Below are positions 1 to 8,584 of a stretch of DNA of 26,787 bases, one piece after another. Position 1 is the stretch's first letter, and each line of letters starts with the position of its first letter. The DNA is from an uncultured Bacteroidales bacterium (lineage in GTDB: Bacteria > Bacteroidota > Bacteroidia > Bacteroidales > UBA3824): positions 1 to 26,787 of the forward strand of contig CALFIU010000136.1 of assembly GCA_937877455.1 (NCBI GenBank). Direction: 5' to 3'. A model generated the notes under the pieces. The model worked only from the letters and a program-made list of their open reading frames with translations. It searched no databases and was not told the DNA's origin. The translations under genes and the position numbers were made by a program.

Positions 1-33
1 AAATCGCAGGATTTTACGGTTATATGGCGGTAA
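1..33 (+). CDS. Possible 3' end of an upstream gene (partial)
   Basis: Frame 1 from the first base reads ten codons (KSQDFTVIWR) and then TAA at 31-33. A convergent gene ends at 66 and a hairpin-like sequence lies between them, so this could be the tail of a plus-strand gene entering from the left. Ten codons are too few to identify a family, and an open frame this short is expected by chance. Confidence 0.25.
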   Translation, partial: KSQDFTVIWR

Positions 34-37
34 AAAG

Positions 38-59
38 GGCATAAAAAAGCCGCCCAAAA
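38..59. terminator. Possible weak bidirectional terminator
   Basis: GGGC and GCCC (4 bp) enclose an A-rich loop, with a T-run on the minus-strand side and an A-run (T on the other strand) on the far side. It lies between the end of the minus-strand peptidase gene and a possible convergent gene end. The stem is short, so this is tentative. Confidence 0.3.
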
Positions 60-65
60 AAATAA

Positions 66-1136
66 TTAATTTTTCCCCCATTGTTTTTTTAAACTTTCTA
101 AATGTAATAGAAAATCACCATTATATTTTTCTTTGCATTCGATATATAGCGAATTTTTACGGTTGTGGTAGGTCATGTAACCAGTGAAAAATGTGTTGTT
201 TATGTTTTTTAATTTTTGTTTTTTAATTTTTTCTGTTTTTACAACCTTAAATTTTATTGTGTCGAGCATTTCAATAATTTTTTCTATCTCTTGACGTTTT
301 AATTTGTTTTTTGTGGAAGTGTCTGTTATGTTTTTAAATGATTGCGAGTTATAAAGGCTGTCAAGTTGTTTAGCACCATATAGAAAGTGTGTTGCGTATT
401 TTTCGTTGTCGTCAATTAGGTTTTTATAGCGATTTAAAATTTCGGAATCGAAGCCATATTTACAAGCTAAATAATATTTTGCACCGTTTTCGCCAACGTA
501 GTCAGCTATATTTTCGTTTAGTTCGCTGTCGTTTTTTACAAAAATGGTGCTATGGGTTAGTTCGTGGATAATTAGGTCGGCTAAAAAAGGTTCATCTTTT
601 GCAAGCATGTTTGATAGTACAGGATCTTTAAACCAGCCGAGAGTACTCCAACCGCCCGGATTAACAATTCTTACATCGTATCCTTGCTTTTTGATTTTTT
701 GTGCTTCTTTTTTTGCATCGGTTTCGTCAAAAAAACCTTTGTATGGCAATTTGCCTACAATTGGAAATTTCCAAAGGTATTTTTTTATTGCATATTTTTC
801 GCATGCTTGCACTACGTATGCTGTTGGTCGGCCTTGCAAATCGTAAACGGCGGTATAGTTTTTTGAATCGGTAAGGTGCATACTATCTATTGCAAAACGT
901 CGTATTTCTTTTATTATCAATAACTTTGATTTTAAACTATCTGGATATTTGGGGTCGTTTAGAAGGGTGTCAATGGGGATAGCATTTTTTACCATTTTTA
1001 ATTGACCTATACCTTGTTTTATGCCGTAACCAACAAGTTGACAGTTAATTGTTAAAAAGCATAACAAAAATATTGCTGCTATTGCAATGATTTTTGATAG
1101 TGTGCTCATTTTTTTTATTTTTTTTATAAAACTCAT
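66..1136 (-). CDS. COG4324-type predicted aminopeptidase, lipoprotein
   Basis: The 356-residue protein starts with basic residues and a hydrophobic segment (about 13-31) ending in TINC. C32 is therefore a plausible lipidation site and the protein probably sits on the periplasmic face of a membrane. HELTH at 191-195 is a zinc-metallopeptidase HExxH motif, and E208 in ELNENIADYVG is a likely third ligand. The conserved GG-W-ST-G-W-KDP block (about 161-172) and the YVG segment match my memory of the COG4324/Aminopep (PF10023) family. Substrate specificity has not been established for most members. It is the last gene of a minus-strand operon, beginning only 4 bp after the stop of the ankyrin gene. 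Family assignment is good; peptidase activity is inferred from the motif. Confidence 0.8.
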   Translation of the reverse strand: MSFIKKIKKMSTLSKIIAIAAIFLLCFLTINCQLVGYGIKQGIGQLKMVKNAIPIDTLLNDPKYPDSLKSKLLIIKEIRRFAIDSMHLTDSKNYTAVYDLQGRPTAYVVQACEKYAIKKYLWKFPIVGKLPYKGFFDETDAKKEAQKIKKQGYDVRIVNPGGWSTLGWFKDPVLSNMLAKDEPFLADLIIHELTHSTIFVKNDSELNENIADYVGENGAKYYLACKYGFDSEILNRYKNLIDDNEKYATHFLYGAKQLDSLYNSQSFKNITDTSTKNKLKRQEIEKIIEMLDTIKFKVVKTEKIKKQKLKNINNTFFTGYMTYHNRKNSLYIECKEKYNGDFLLHLESLKKQWGKN

Positions 1137-1140
1137 TATT

Positions 1141-2475
1141 TTACCATTTTTTCATTTTGGAAGTTGCTGTTTTAAAGTAAAAATCCAACGACATATTTAT
1201 AGTGTTTATTGGTGCGTTTTTGATGTTTTTATAATTGAAATAACGGTATCCTGCAGTAAAACCGATGCCTTGAAATCGTAAATATATGCCACCGCATGGC
1301 ACGTTAAACACTTGTCTTGATGGTTTGTCGAGGACTGCTCCGTCGTATTTTCCTCCAGAAACCGCAAATTGGTATGCTGCGTAAGCTCCAAAATGTGGAA
1401 AATTTTTAGTGAAATTAAATCGTTTTTCTATTGTAAAATGAAAAAAACTTCTTTTTTCTCGTAATTGCCAATAAAGATTTTCGCTTTTTTCTTTCCAAAT
1501 TGAACTATATCCTGGTCTAATTGAAAAACCTGTGTAAATGGCTAAGTTGTAGTGCATTTCGTGTAGTCCTGCTTGTAAGCCAAGTCGATATTCGTTTTTA
1601 AAAAAATCGTTGAAAAAGCCAAATGAAACATAATGTAGCCATAATTTTGAGGCTGGTTGTACGCCATATTTTTTTAGCAATTGGGTTTTGTCGTTACTTC
1701 CTGCAAAGATAGCTTCGTCGGCAATGTTTCTGTTTTGATTTTTTATTGTTAAGTCGGCATGTTTGTCAATTAGTAGTTGCAATGTTGTCGTTTCTGCAAA
1801 TCTTGCAGCGTATGCCACTGGTGTGTAACCTGTTGAACTAACTTCGTTTATGTCTGCGCCTTGGTTTAATAGCCATTCTATCATATCGTTTGAAGAAAAT
1901 TCTGCTGCTACCGACAATGGGGTACGTCCGCCAGCTGGTTTGTTGGGTTCTGCACCATAAAATGTAAGAAGATTGGCCATTGCGGTGTCGTTTTTGGCGG
2001 CAGCAAACTGCATTGGTGATTTGTTGCGATAGAGATGTTGTGGGTCTGAATGATGGTAGAGTAACACTTCTGCGCATTCTATCAAGCCGTGACAGACTGC
2101 GTAGGTTAGCGGATAGACTTTGTCATTGTTTAATTTTGCACCGTATTGCAATAGTAGGTCGGCTACTTTTGGATAGTTTGCTATTACACTTGCGAGTAGT
2201 GGTGAAGGTGATTCTGGGGCAAGTTTGTTTGGATCTGCGCCTTTGGTAAGTAGAATTTCGCATAGGTCGTAGTTTCCTCTATCTGCTGCCAACATTAGTG
2301 CAGTGTATCCATCTTCGTCAACAGCATCGGGATGTACACCGTTTTCGAGACATCGTATTACAAAGTCGGTGCTGTCGTGTCGTGTATAATATACCATGTT
2401 TTCGGCATTATACTGTTGTGCCGATGCTTGCTGTATCCATAGCGATAATAAAATCAGTGTTATTTTTTTTAACAT
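1141..2475 (-). CDS. Secreted ankyrin-repeat protein with C-terminal beta-barrel-like domain
   Basis: The 444-residue protein has a signal peptide (hydrophobic core 4-17, likely cleavage after SAQ near residue 20). It is followed by about seven ankyrin repeats (roughly 29-265), recognisable by repeated G-TAL/PL-AA---N and LL--GADPN patterns. From about 275 to the end the sequence changes to short alternating aromatic and polar stretches, many ending in Y or F (for example GIYLRFQGIGFTAGYRYFNY), typical of an outer-membrane beta-barrel. The layout suggests periplasmic ankyrin repeats joined to an outer-membrane anchor. The start codon overlaps the end of the upstream amidase gene by 7 bp, indicating co-transcription. 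The ankyrin call is secure; the barrel is inferred from residue pattern only. Confidence 0.8.
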   Translation of the reverse strand: MLKKITLILLSLWIQQASAQQYNAENMVYYTRHDSTDFVIRCLENGVHPDAVDEDGYTALMLAADRGNYDLCEILLTKGADPNKLAPESPSPLLASVIANYPKVADLLLQYGAKLNNDKVYPLTYAVCHGLIECAEVLLYHHSDPQHLYRNKSPMQFAAAKNDTAMANLLTFYGAEPNKPAGGRTPLSVAAEFSSNDMIEWLLNQGADINEVSSTGYTPVAYAARFAETTTLQLLIDKHADLTIKNQNRNIADEAIFAGSNDKTQLLKKYGVQPASKLWLHYVSFGFFNDFFKNEYRLGLQAGLHEMHYNLAIYTGFSIRPGYSSIWKEKSENLYWQLREKRSFFHFTIEKRFNFTKNFPHFGAYAAYQFAVSGGKYDGAVLDKPSRQVFNVPCGGIYLRFQGIGFTAGYRYFNYKNIKNAPINTINMSLDFYFKTATSKMKKW

Positions 2476-3185
2476 TTTAAATCAAATTTGTCAAAATCGT
2501 CAAAATATTTACGTTTTTGTCTAAAATTATTTAATTTTTGTAATTCAATGTTGTAGAACATTATTTTTTCTTGAGACAATTGTATTGCTTTTTCCCCCCA
2601 AGGTAAAAATACCGACGAATCTCCTAAACCGTTGACATTAACGCAAAAACAAAGGTTTTCTAATGCTCTTGCTGATAGTAATATTAGTCTTTCGTTTAGG
2701 CGTTCTTTTGGCCATTGCGATACACATAGAAGTACATCGTAACTATTTGTATTTCTGCACCAAACGGGAAATCTTAGGTCGTAGCAAACTATGGGTCTAA
2801 ATTTTATGCCGAGGTATTCAAAATTGTTGGTTGATGAAATTGGCTCTACATGTTTTTTTTCAAAGGTTCCGAATAGATGGCGTTTCCCCGATTTGAATGT
2901 TGAGCCGTTGGGATGAAAAAAATAAAAACTATTGTATATTTTTTGATTTTTTTGTTCATATATGCTTCCGCAGATTGCAACCTCGTTTTTTTGGGCAGTT
3001 TCTTGTAAAAATAATTTTAACTTTTCTTTGTCGAAGTTGTTGGTAATGTTGACGTTAAAGCCAGTGTCGAAAACTTCTGGAAGTATCCACAAATCGTTTT
3101 TTATGGCCATACTTTGTATTGCGTTGGCATTCTCATTTTGGGTAATAATTCCAGTTTTTGGATTTTGCATCAATACTAATCTCAT
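2469..3185 (-). CDS. Carbon-nitrogen hydrolase (nitrilase superfamily, omega-amidase-like)
   Basis: This 238-residue protein has the three catalytic residues of the nitrilase superfamily in their usual contexts: Glu37 in LPEVFDTGF, Lys101 in GKRHLFG and Cys134 in IVCYDLRFPVW. The YDLRFP and WP-ER segments and the length resemble the YafV/Nit2-like omega-amidase branch, which hydrolyses the alpha-keto acids formed from glutamine or asparagine. The exact substrate cannot be read from the sequence. It lies in the minus-strand operon, 6 bp after the helicase stop, and overlaps the next gene by 7 bp. Confidence 0.85.
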   Translation of the reverse strand: MRLVLMQNPKTGIITQNENANAIQSMAIKNDLWILPEVFDTGFNVNITNNFDKEKLKLFLQETAQKNEVAICGSIYEQKNQKIYNSFYFFHPNGSTFKSGKRHLFGTFEKKHVEPISSTNNFEYLGIKFRPIVCYDLRFPVWCRNTNSYDVLLCVSQWPKERLNERLILLSARALENLCFCVNVNGLGDSSVFLPWGEKAIQLSQEKIMFYNIELQKLNNFRQKRKYFDDFDKFDLKC

Positions 3186-3191
3186 TGTATT

Positions 3192-5642
3192 TTAAAGTTT
3201 TTCAAAATCAATGTCGGCTTTTGCAACGCGGATTTCGTCGTAAGTGTATTTTTGGTTCAACCCTTCGTAAACTTCTGTAAGAGAGTTTATGTTTTGATGT
3301 TCAACAATGAATTTTTTTATTTCTTCAAGTCTTTGAGAATCAATTAGTTTTGTTGCTGGTACTTCGCCTGTTGCTACGTATTTTATAAGGTGGTTTATAA
3401 CGGTTGTGAGAGCGATTTTGCGTTTTTTTACAATTTCTTCCAACGTTAGCCCAACTTTTGAAAATAGGTAAAGTGATTGCTCTTGCGAACTTAGCGATTC
3501 GTAGCGAGCAGTTTTAAGTTCAGAAAAGTCGGCTGTCATTCCATTATCTTTTCTATAATTTAGTATTAATTCTAATATTTCAGGAATAAGTTTTTTGGTT
3601 TTGGCAGCACCCATACCTTTTATTTTTGAAATTTCAAGGTATGATTGAGCAGCGGAGTCAGCAATTTGTTTCAATACCGTAGTTTTTACAATTTCTTTTG
3701 GTTCAATACCAAGTTCGCCAGCGCGTTTTTGTCGCCAATTGTTTAATAATGTGAACAATCCAGAGTTTTGGCTTGATGTTTTGGTATCGACAGCGTTAGA
3801 TGCGGTGCGATGAGTTTGTTTTGTGTTGGTTTGAGATTGTGATAGTTTGAGTTTTGCTTTGGTAGATAGGTAGTTTTTTATGTTAAACCCAGCCTTATTT
3901 GCTGATAGACAATTTACTCTAAAATTGTATTCAGTTTTTAAATTTTCTACGGCTTCTGTAATATTTTTTTTCTTTTCTTTGTCGTCGCAGTCGAAAATAA
4001 AATGAGTTGTTGGATTTTCAACAATTTCTGAAAGTTTTGAAAGAAAATACTCACAACCTTTTGTTATTCTTGAATTTAATGTTGGTTCATTTTCTGGATC
4101 ACTGCATTTTGAAAAATTATTTTTTATTGTATTTGAAAATTTTTCTGCAACGGCTATCATTTCTTGATAGATTTTTGAATCGGTGTTGTTGAATATTTCA
4201 ATATTTCCAGCCGCGGTTTTTGCTTCGGCAAATTTTCTTACAAGATGCTGTATTTCTGAATATAATATGTTAAAATTGAATAAGTCGTCTATGCAAGAGA
4301 AAAAATAGTTTCTTTTGTCGTCAACAAGGTTTTCCATGCTTGGAACGTTTTGTTCTACAGTTTGAGAAAACTGTCTTATTGTTGGGTCGCAGATGATGTC
4401 AGATGCCGAAAATGGTTGAAGTAATACCAATCCATCCAATGTTCGACACCTGCTAAGAGCAACGTAAGCTTGTCCGTGAGTAAAACTACGCGAAACATCA
4501 AGCATCATTTTGTCGAATGTTAGACCTTGGCTTTTGTGTATTGTAACAGCCCAAGCGGTGCGCAATGGCAATTGGGTAAATGTTCCAACGGTGTTTTCGG
4601 TAATTTCCTTGGTATTATCGTCTATTGTGTATTTTTTGTTTTCCCAAGGCAGTGGTGTTACGTGTATTTCGTTGTCGTCATTGTTACATTTAACCACAAC
4701 ACCATCATCATCGAACGATGTTATGCGTCCAATTTTTCCGTTAAAAAATAGTTTTTGGTAACTTGGGTCGTTTTTAATAAACATTACCGCTGCACCTATT
4801 TTTAAAACGAGATTTTTTTCGGCAGGATAACTCGATTCGGGAAAATCGCCTTTTATTTCAGCAGTAAAAGTTTTTTCTTCGCCGGGTAACGCCGCCATGT
4901 GTGAGGAATTTATTTTTTCGGCCATGGCGTTGTGTGTTACTAATGTTATAACATTGTCTTCGTCTGGTGGTACGTAGCAGGGTATGTATCTTTTATTGAG
5001 ATTGTTAACAGTTTCCATTGTGGCGCTTCCATCGCGTATTGCGTTAAGAATAGAAACATATTCGTTGTCGGTTTGTCTAAAAATTTCGTTGAGTTCTATG
5101 CCTACGTATTTTGTTTTTTGCCAAGCTAAACTACCAAAGAAATAAAATGTTGAATAATAGTCTTTTAGTATCGATTCTTCTTGTCTTGTTACTACAGGGG
5201 CAAGTTGTTGCATATCGCCTATTAATAATAGTTGGACACCACCAAATGGTTTTGAATTACGTCTTATGCGTCTAAGTACACCGTCAACAGCATCGAGTAA
5301 ATCGGCTCTTACCATACTAATTTCATCAATTACCAAAAGATCTATGCTGCGTATTAAATCTAATTTTGTACGTGTAAATTGGTTTGACGGTTTGTATTGT
5401 CCTGGTATCTGTGGACCAAACGACAATTGGAAAAGGGAATGAAGTGTTACACCACCAGCATTTATTGCTGCAACGCCAGTGGGGGCGGCTACAACCATTC
5501 TTTTGGGTGATAGTTGGCGCAGTTGTTTTAAAAATGTGGTTTTTCCTGTGCCAGCTTTGCCAGTTAAGAAAACATTTTCGCCTGTGTACATGAGGTAACT
5601 ATAGGCAAGTTCCAATCGTTGGTTTGTTTTTAGTCCGTTCAT
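3192..5642 (-). CDS. Pif1/RecD-like helicase with HRDC-like and HTH C-terminal domains
   Basis: This 816-residue protein is a superfamily 1B DNA helicase. Walker A GKAGTGKT is at 28-35, Walker B LLVIDEIS at about 102-109, GDMQQLAPV is motif III, and the later TAWAVTIHKSQGLTFD and QAYVALSRCR segments are the helicase C-terminal motifs of the Pif1 family. The second half (about 620-705) contains an HRDC-like helix-hairpin region (SKIKGMGAAKTKKL). The last ~100 residues resemble the RecQ-C-terminal HTH_40 domain. This long form is common in Bacteroidetes. It probably unwinds DNA with 5'-3' polarity during replication or repair. It starts 29 bp after the LuxR gene in the same operon. Confidence 0.9.
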   Translation of the reverse strand: MNGLKTNQRLELAYSYLMYTGENVFLTGKAGTGKTTFLKQLRQLSPKRMVVAAPTGVAAINAGGVTLHSLFQLSFGPQIPGQYKPSNQFTRTKLDLIRSIDLLVIDEISMVRADLLDAVDGVLRRIRRNSKPFGGVQLLLIGDMQQLAPVVTRQEESILKDYYSTFYFFGSLAWQKTKYVGIELNEIFRQTDNEYVSILNAIRDGSATMETVNNLNKRYIPCYVPPDEDNVITLVTHNAMAEKINSSHMAALPGEEKTFTAEIKGDFPESSYPAEKNLVLKIGAAVMFIKNDPSYQKLFFNGKIGRITSFDDDGVVVKCNNDDNEIHVTPLPWENKKYTIDDNTKEITENTVGTFTQLPLRTAWAVTIHKSQGLTFDKMMLDVSRSFTHGQAYVALSRCRTLDGLVLLQPFSASDIICDPTIRQFSQTVEQNVPSMENLVDDKRNYFFSCIDDLFNFNILYSEIQHLVRKFAEAKTAAGNIEIFNNTDSKIYQEMIAVAEKFSNTIKNNFSKCSDPENEPTLNSRITKGCEYFLSKLSEIVENPTTHFIFDCDDKEKKKNITEAVENLKTEYNFRVNCLSANKAGFNIKNYLSTKAKLKLSQSQTNTKQTHRTASNAVDTKTSSQNSGLFTLLNNWRQKRAGELGIEPKEIVKTTVLKQIADSAAQSYLEISKIKGMGAAKTKKLIPEILELILNYRKDNGMTADFSELKTARYESLSSQEQSLYLFSKVGLTLEEIVKKRKIALTTVINHLIKYVATGEVPATKLIDSQRLEEIKKFIVEHQNINSLTEVYEGLNQKYTYDEIRVAKADIDFEKL

Positions 5643-5671
5643 TGTTTTTAGACAACTTTTGTTTTTATTTT

Positions 5672-6307
5672 TTAGATGTAATAGTCTGATGGGTTTACAA
5701 TACCTGCTTTAACTGCATATTTAGATGCTTCGAGTACATTGTTAACACTTATTTTTCTGAATATGTTTTTTCTATGAGTGGTTATTGTGTTAATGCTTGA
5801 ATGTCTTTCTTCGGCTATTTCTTTGTTGGTTTTACCCGATGCAATAAGTCTTAGAATATCTCTTTCAGATGGAGTAAGCACCGATTTTTCGCGAATGTTG
5901 TCGCGTTTTATCAATAGACTTGAAAATTTTTCGCATATAAATTGAATGCCTTTTGATGCAGATTTTATTCCATTGGATATTTCTTTCATAGTGCAGTCTT
6001 TTGATATTAGAGATATAAATTGTTCGGCTGCTGCACGTATTATAAAATCGGCACTTAATTCTTCGCAAAACAATATGCAATGCATGCAAGGGTATTTTAT
6101 GCCGAGTATTGATAGGTTTTCTATGCCAGTAAAGTCGAAGAGAGTGTAGTCGAGTATTACCAATGCATCGGGGTGCGAAACTAATTTTTCCAAGAGTTGC
6201 TTTTTGTCTTCGGCGAAAAACAATGTTGGATTTTTTATGTAGGTAGGTATTATCGACTTGAGCCCTTCCTTGGTTATGTCTTGGTTGTCGGCGATAATTA
6301 CGTTCAT
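5672..6307 (-). CDS. LuxR/NarL-type response regulator with atypical receiver
   Basis: A 211-residue two-domain regulator. Receiver residues 1-~120: D53 in LVILDYTLFD is the likely phospho-acceptor and K103 the conserved lysine. The acidic pocket is D7-N8 rather than two acids, and the usual Thr/Ser after beta-4 appears to be Cys (C81), so phosphorylation may be weak or absent. A LuxR HTH follows (about 143-208) with LTPSERDILRLIASGKTNKEIA. I chose the ATG at 6307, since MNVIIADNQD is the standard receiver start; another ATG at 6334 would add nine residues. No histidine kinase gene is visible. It lies about 28 bp downstream of pgpH in the same operon. Confidence 0.85.
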   Translation of the reverse strand: MNVIIADNQDITKEGLKSIIPTYIKNPTLFFAEDKKQLLEKLVSHPDALVILDYTLFDFTGIENLSILGIKYPCMHCILFCEELSADFIIRAAAEQFISLISKDCTMKEISNGIKSASKGIQFICEKFSSLLIKRDNIREKSVLTPSERDILRLIASGKTNKEIAEERHSSINTITTHRKNIFRKISVNNVLEASKYAVKAGIVNPSDYYI

Positions 6308-6335
6308 AATTTTATTTTTTTTCAAAAAACACAAT

Positions 6336-8474
6336 TTATTTTGGATATTCTATTCTTGCATGGTAGATGTTTTGCAATTTTTCTTTAAACAATTGTTTAA
6401 TTGTGTCAATATCCTTAAACGTGAGTTTTGTGTTGTCGAATTGTTTTTGTTCTATTTGTTTGTTGATTATGTTGTCAACAATATTGCTGATGTTTTCTTT
6501 ATTATATGTTTTTAGGCTACGAGATGCAGCTTCTATGGAGTCTGCCATCATTACCACTGCACCTTCTTTGGAGAGAGGTCTTGGACCGGGGTATGTAAAT
6601 TTTATTATATCGCTTGTAGCTTCGGGGTGTTCTTTTATGTAATTTATGTAAAAATACCCCACTTGAGTTGTGCCGTGGTGTGTACGTATAAAATCTATTA
6701 TTTGTTTTGGTAGTTTGTATTTATTTGCCAATTCAATACCTTTAATGACGTGGTTTATAATTATTTCTGCGCTTTTAAGGTTATCTTTTAGTTCGTCGTG
6801 AGGGTTTATATTATTAACTTGATTTTCAACAAAATACATTGGAGCGTGTAGTTTTCCAATGTCGTGATAGAGAGCTCCTGCGCGTGCCAAATGTGGGTTG
6901 CCTCCTATTTTAAATATAGCCGATTCTGCAAGATTGGCTACTTGCATACAATGTTGAAAAGTGCCAGGTGCATCTTGTGCCAATTTTCTGAGTAGTGGTC
7001 GGTTACTATCACTTAATTCTACAAGAGAAACGTCGCTCAAAAGCCCAAACAATTTTTCAAATGCGTAGATTAGTGGGTAGGCTAAGAGTAAAAGCAAGCA
7101 ATTTATCGATAGATAAACGAGTGTGTGCCAGTTTATTTCGCTGGGTATTCCATTGTGCATCAGTTCAAAACTTATATATACTAAGGCGTATATTACAAAA
7201 CTTACGAGCGATGTTCTAAATAGTAATCCGCGTCGGTTTATTTGTTCAAAAGCTATAAGCAAAAAATACCCAGGAATAAATTGCATTACAAAGTATTCAA
7301 ATGAGTTTGGTGCTATAAATCCTGTTGCAACGCTGGCTATGAGGTGAAAAAAAAGTCCTGTTCGTGTGTCGAAAAATGTTTTTATGATAATCGGCAACAG
7401 CAAAAACGGAAATAGCCAAATGTTAAACCAATTGTATTTTATTATTAGGCTCATTAGTACTATAAATGTTGTTATCAAACTAAGTATCAGTGCTGAGTAT
7501 TTTGTTTGATAAAAAAATTCGTGTCTAAATGTGCGTAAGAAAAAGTATATTAGCGAGAAGAGTAGTAGATAGATTACTGCTTGTCCAAGGAAAATATATG
7601 TGTAGCCAGAGCCGATGTCGCTTTGTTCATATTCGCGTCGCAACGATTCGAGTATTCTAAATTCTTCTTCGTTGACAACTTCTCCTTGGTAGATTATTCT
7701 TTGTCCTTGCTGTACAACTCCGCGTGTGAGCGATATGCTCGAAAGGTTGTCTTGTAATACTTTTTCGGTGGTGTTTTCGTCAAATGTTAGGTTGGGTTCT
7801 ATCCATTTGTTGAAATCTATTTTGGGTGTTATCTTTTGGGAAAAAAGTATTTCATTTTCCGAAAGTTTTTTATACTTGTCTTTTAAAAAATTGCCAAGAC
7901 CTTCTTTTGCATAGATGTAAGCAGTTTTTGGAGTAAAAATTTCGTTTATTGATTTTTGCGATGTGATGTTTTCACTTATTACAAAGATAACCTTGGAGTT
8001 TTCATCTGTTTGGTTTATGTATTTTTCATTTTCTATAATGCCGTTTGTGTATGCCGCTGAAAGTAGGGAGTATATTGTATTACGGTAATCGTGTATATAG
8101 TTTTTGCCTTTTATGGTCATATCTTGGCTTGAATCGCGTGTTCCGTTAAATTCATAAAGCAAGTCGTTGAAGTCGTGTAAAAATTTTTCTGTATTTATCA
8201 ATTGCACCTCGTTGTTTTTGTTGAAATATTTTTTTTGTGTAGCGGCTACATTTTGTCGCTCGTCTTCGAGTTCTTTGTCGCTTTTGTATATGGCGAAATC
8301 AAACGGCGCAATGAGGTTTTCGTGTTTCCACGGGCTGCCTTTTTGGTATTCGTATTTAAACTTACCTTCTTTTGGGATGGCGTAAATAACAATGGTGTAG
8401 GCTATTACATAAAGTAAAACTCTTAATATAGTTGTCCAAGTTCCCAATAGCGAAAGTTTTTTATCTTTTTCCAT
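6336..8474 (-). CDS. pgpH: 7TM-HD family cyclic-di-AMP phosphodiesterase (PgpH type)
   Basis: A 712-residue membrane protein with the PgpH domain order. One N-terminal TM helix (about 13-33) is followed by an extracytoplasmic 7TMR-HDED domain (about 40-285), a block of hydrophobic helices (about 292-475) and a cytoplasmic HD domain (about 500-660). Metal-binding residues are visible: H508 in FQHCMQVANLAE, H537-D538 in YHDIGK, and a later HH in IRTHHG. PgpH proteins hydrolyse c-di-AMP to pApA and so affect potassium, osmotic and envelope homeostasis. It is the first gene of the six-gene minus-strand run and has its own promoter candidate. The ATG at 8474 gives the expected short cytoplasmic N terminus. 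Confidence 0.92.
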   Translation of the reverse strand: MEKDKKLSLLGTWTTILRVLLYVIAYTIVIYAIPKEGKFKYEYQKGSPWKHENLIAPFDFAIYKSDKELEDERQNVAATQKKYFNKNNEVQLINTEKFLHDFNDLLYEFNGTRDSSQDMTIKGKNYIHDYRNTIYSLLSAAYTNGIIENEKYINQTDENSKVIFVISENITSQKSINEIFTPKTAYIYAKEGLGNFLKDKYKKLSENEILFSQKITPKIDFNKWIEPNLTFDENTTEKVLQDNLSSISLTRGVVQQGQRIIYQGEVVNEEEFRILESLRREYEQSDIGSGYTYIFLGQAVIYLLLFSLIYFFLRTFRHEFFYQTKYSALILSLITTFIVLMSLIIKYNWFNIWLFPFLLLPIIIKTFFDTRTGLFFHLIASVATGFIAPNSFEYFVMQFIPGYFLLIAFEQINRRGLLFRTSLVSFVIYALVYISFELMHNGIPSEINWHTLVYLSINCLLLLLAYPLIYAFEKLFGLLSDVSLVELSDSNRPLLRKLAQDAPGTFQHCMQVANLAESAIFKIGGNPHLARAGALYHDIGKLHAPMYFVENQVNNINPHDELKDNLKSAEIIINHVIKGIELANKYKLPKQIIDFIRTHHGTTQVGYFYINYIKEHPEATSDIIKFTYPGPRPLSKEGAVVMMADSIEAASRSLKTYNKENISNIVDNIINKQIEQKQFDNTKLTFKDIDTIKQLFKEKLQNIYHARIEYPK

Positions 8475-8496
8475 CTAATTTTATTTTTACAATCAA

Positions 8497-8523
8497 CAAA
8501 GATAGAAAATAATTTTACAACAA
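8497..8523 (-). promoter_or_regulatory. Candidate promoter for the pgpH operon
   Basis: Read on the minus strand, TATCTTTG (8504-8497) matches the Bacteroidetes -7 box TAnnTTTG. A TTG lies about 16 nt upstream (8523-8521), closer than the usual ~20 nt. It would give a leader of about 20 nt before the ATG at 8474. Confidence 0.5.
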
Positions 8524-8529
8524 AAAAAA

Positions 8530-8558
8530 TTGAAATATGGTTTTTGTTGTTATTTTTG
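8530..8558 (+). promoter_or_regulatory. Candidate promoter for plsC-nth
   Basis: TATTTTTG at 8551-8558 is a full match to the Bacteroidetes -7 box TAnnTTTG, with TTG at 8530-8532, 18 nt upstream, as the -33 element. The plsC ATG follows at 8585, leaving a leader of about 20 nt. It diverges from the pgpH promoter in the same 110-bp gap. Confidence 0.6.
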
Positions 8559-8584
8559 TGCATTGATAAAAATAAAATTGTTAA

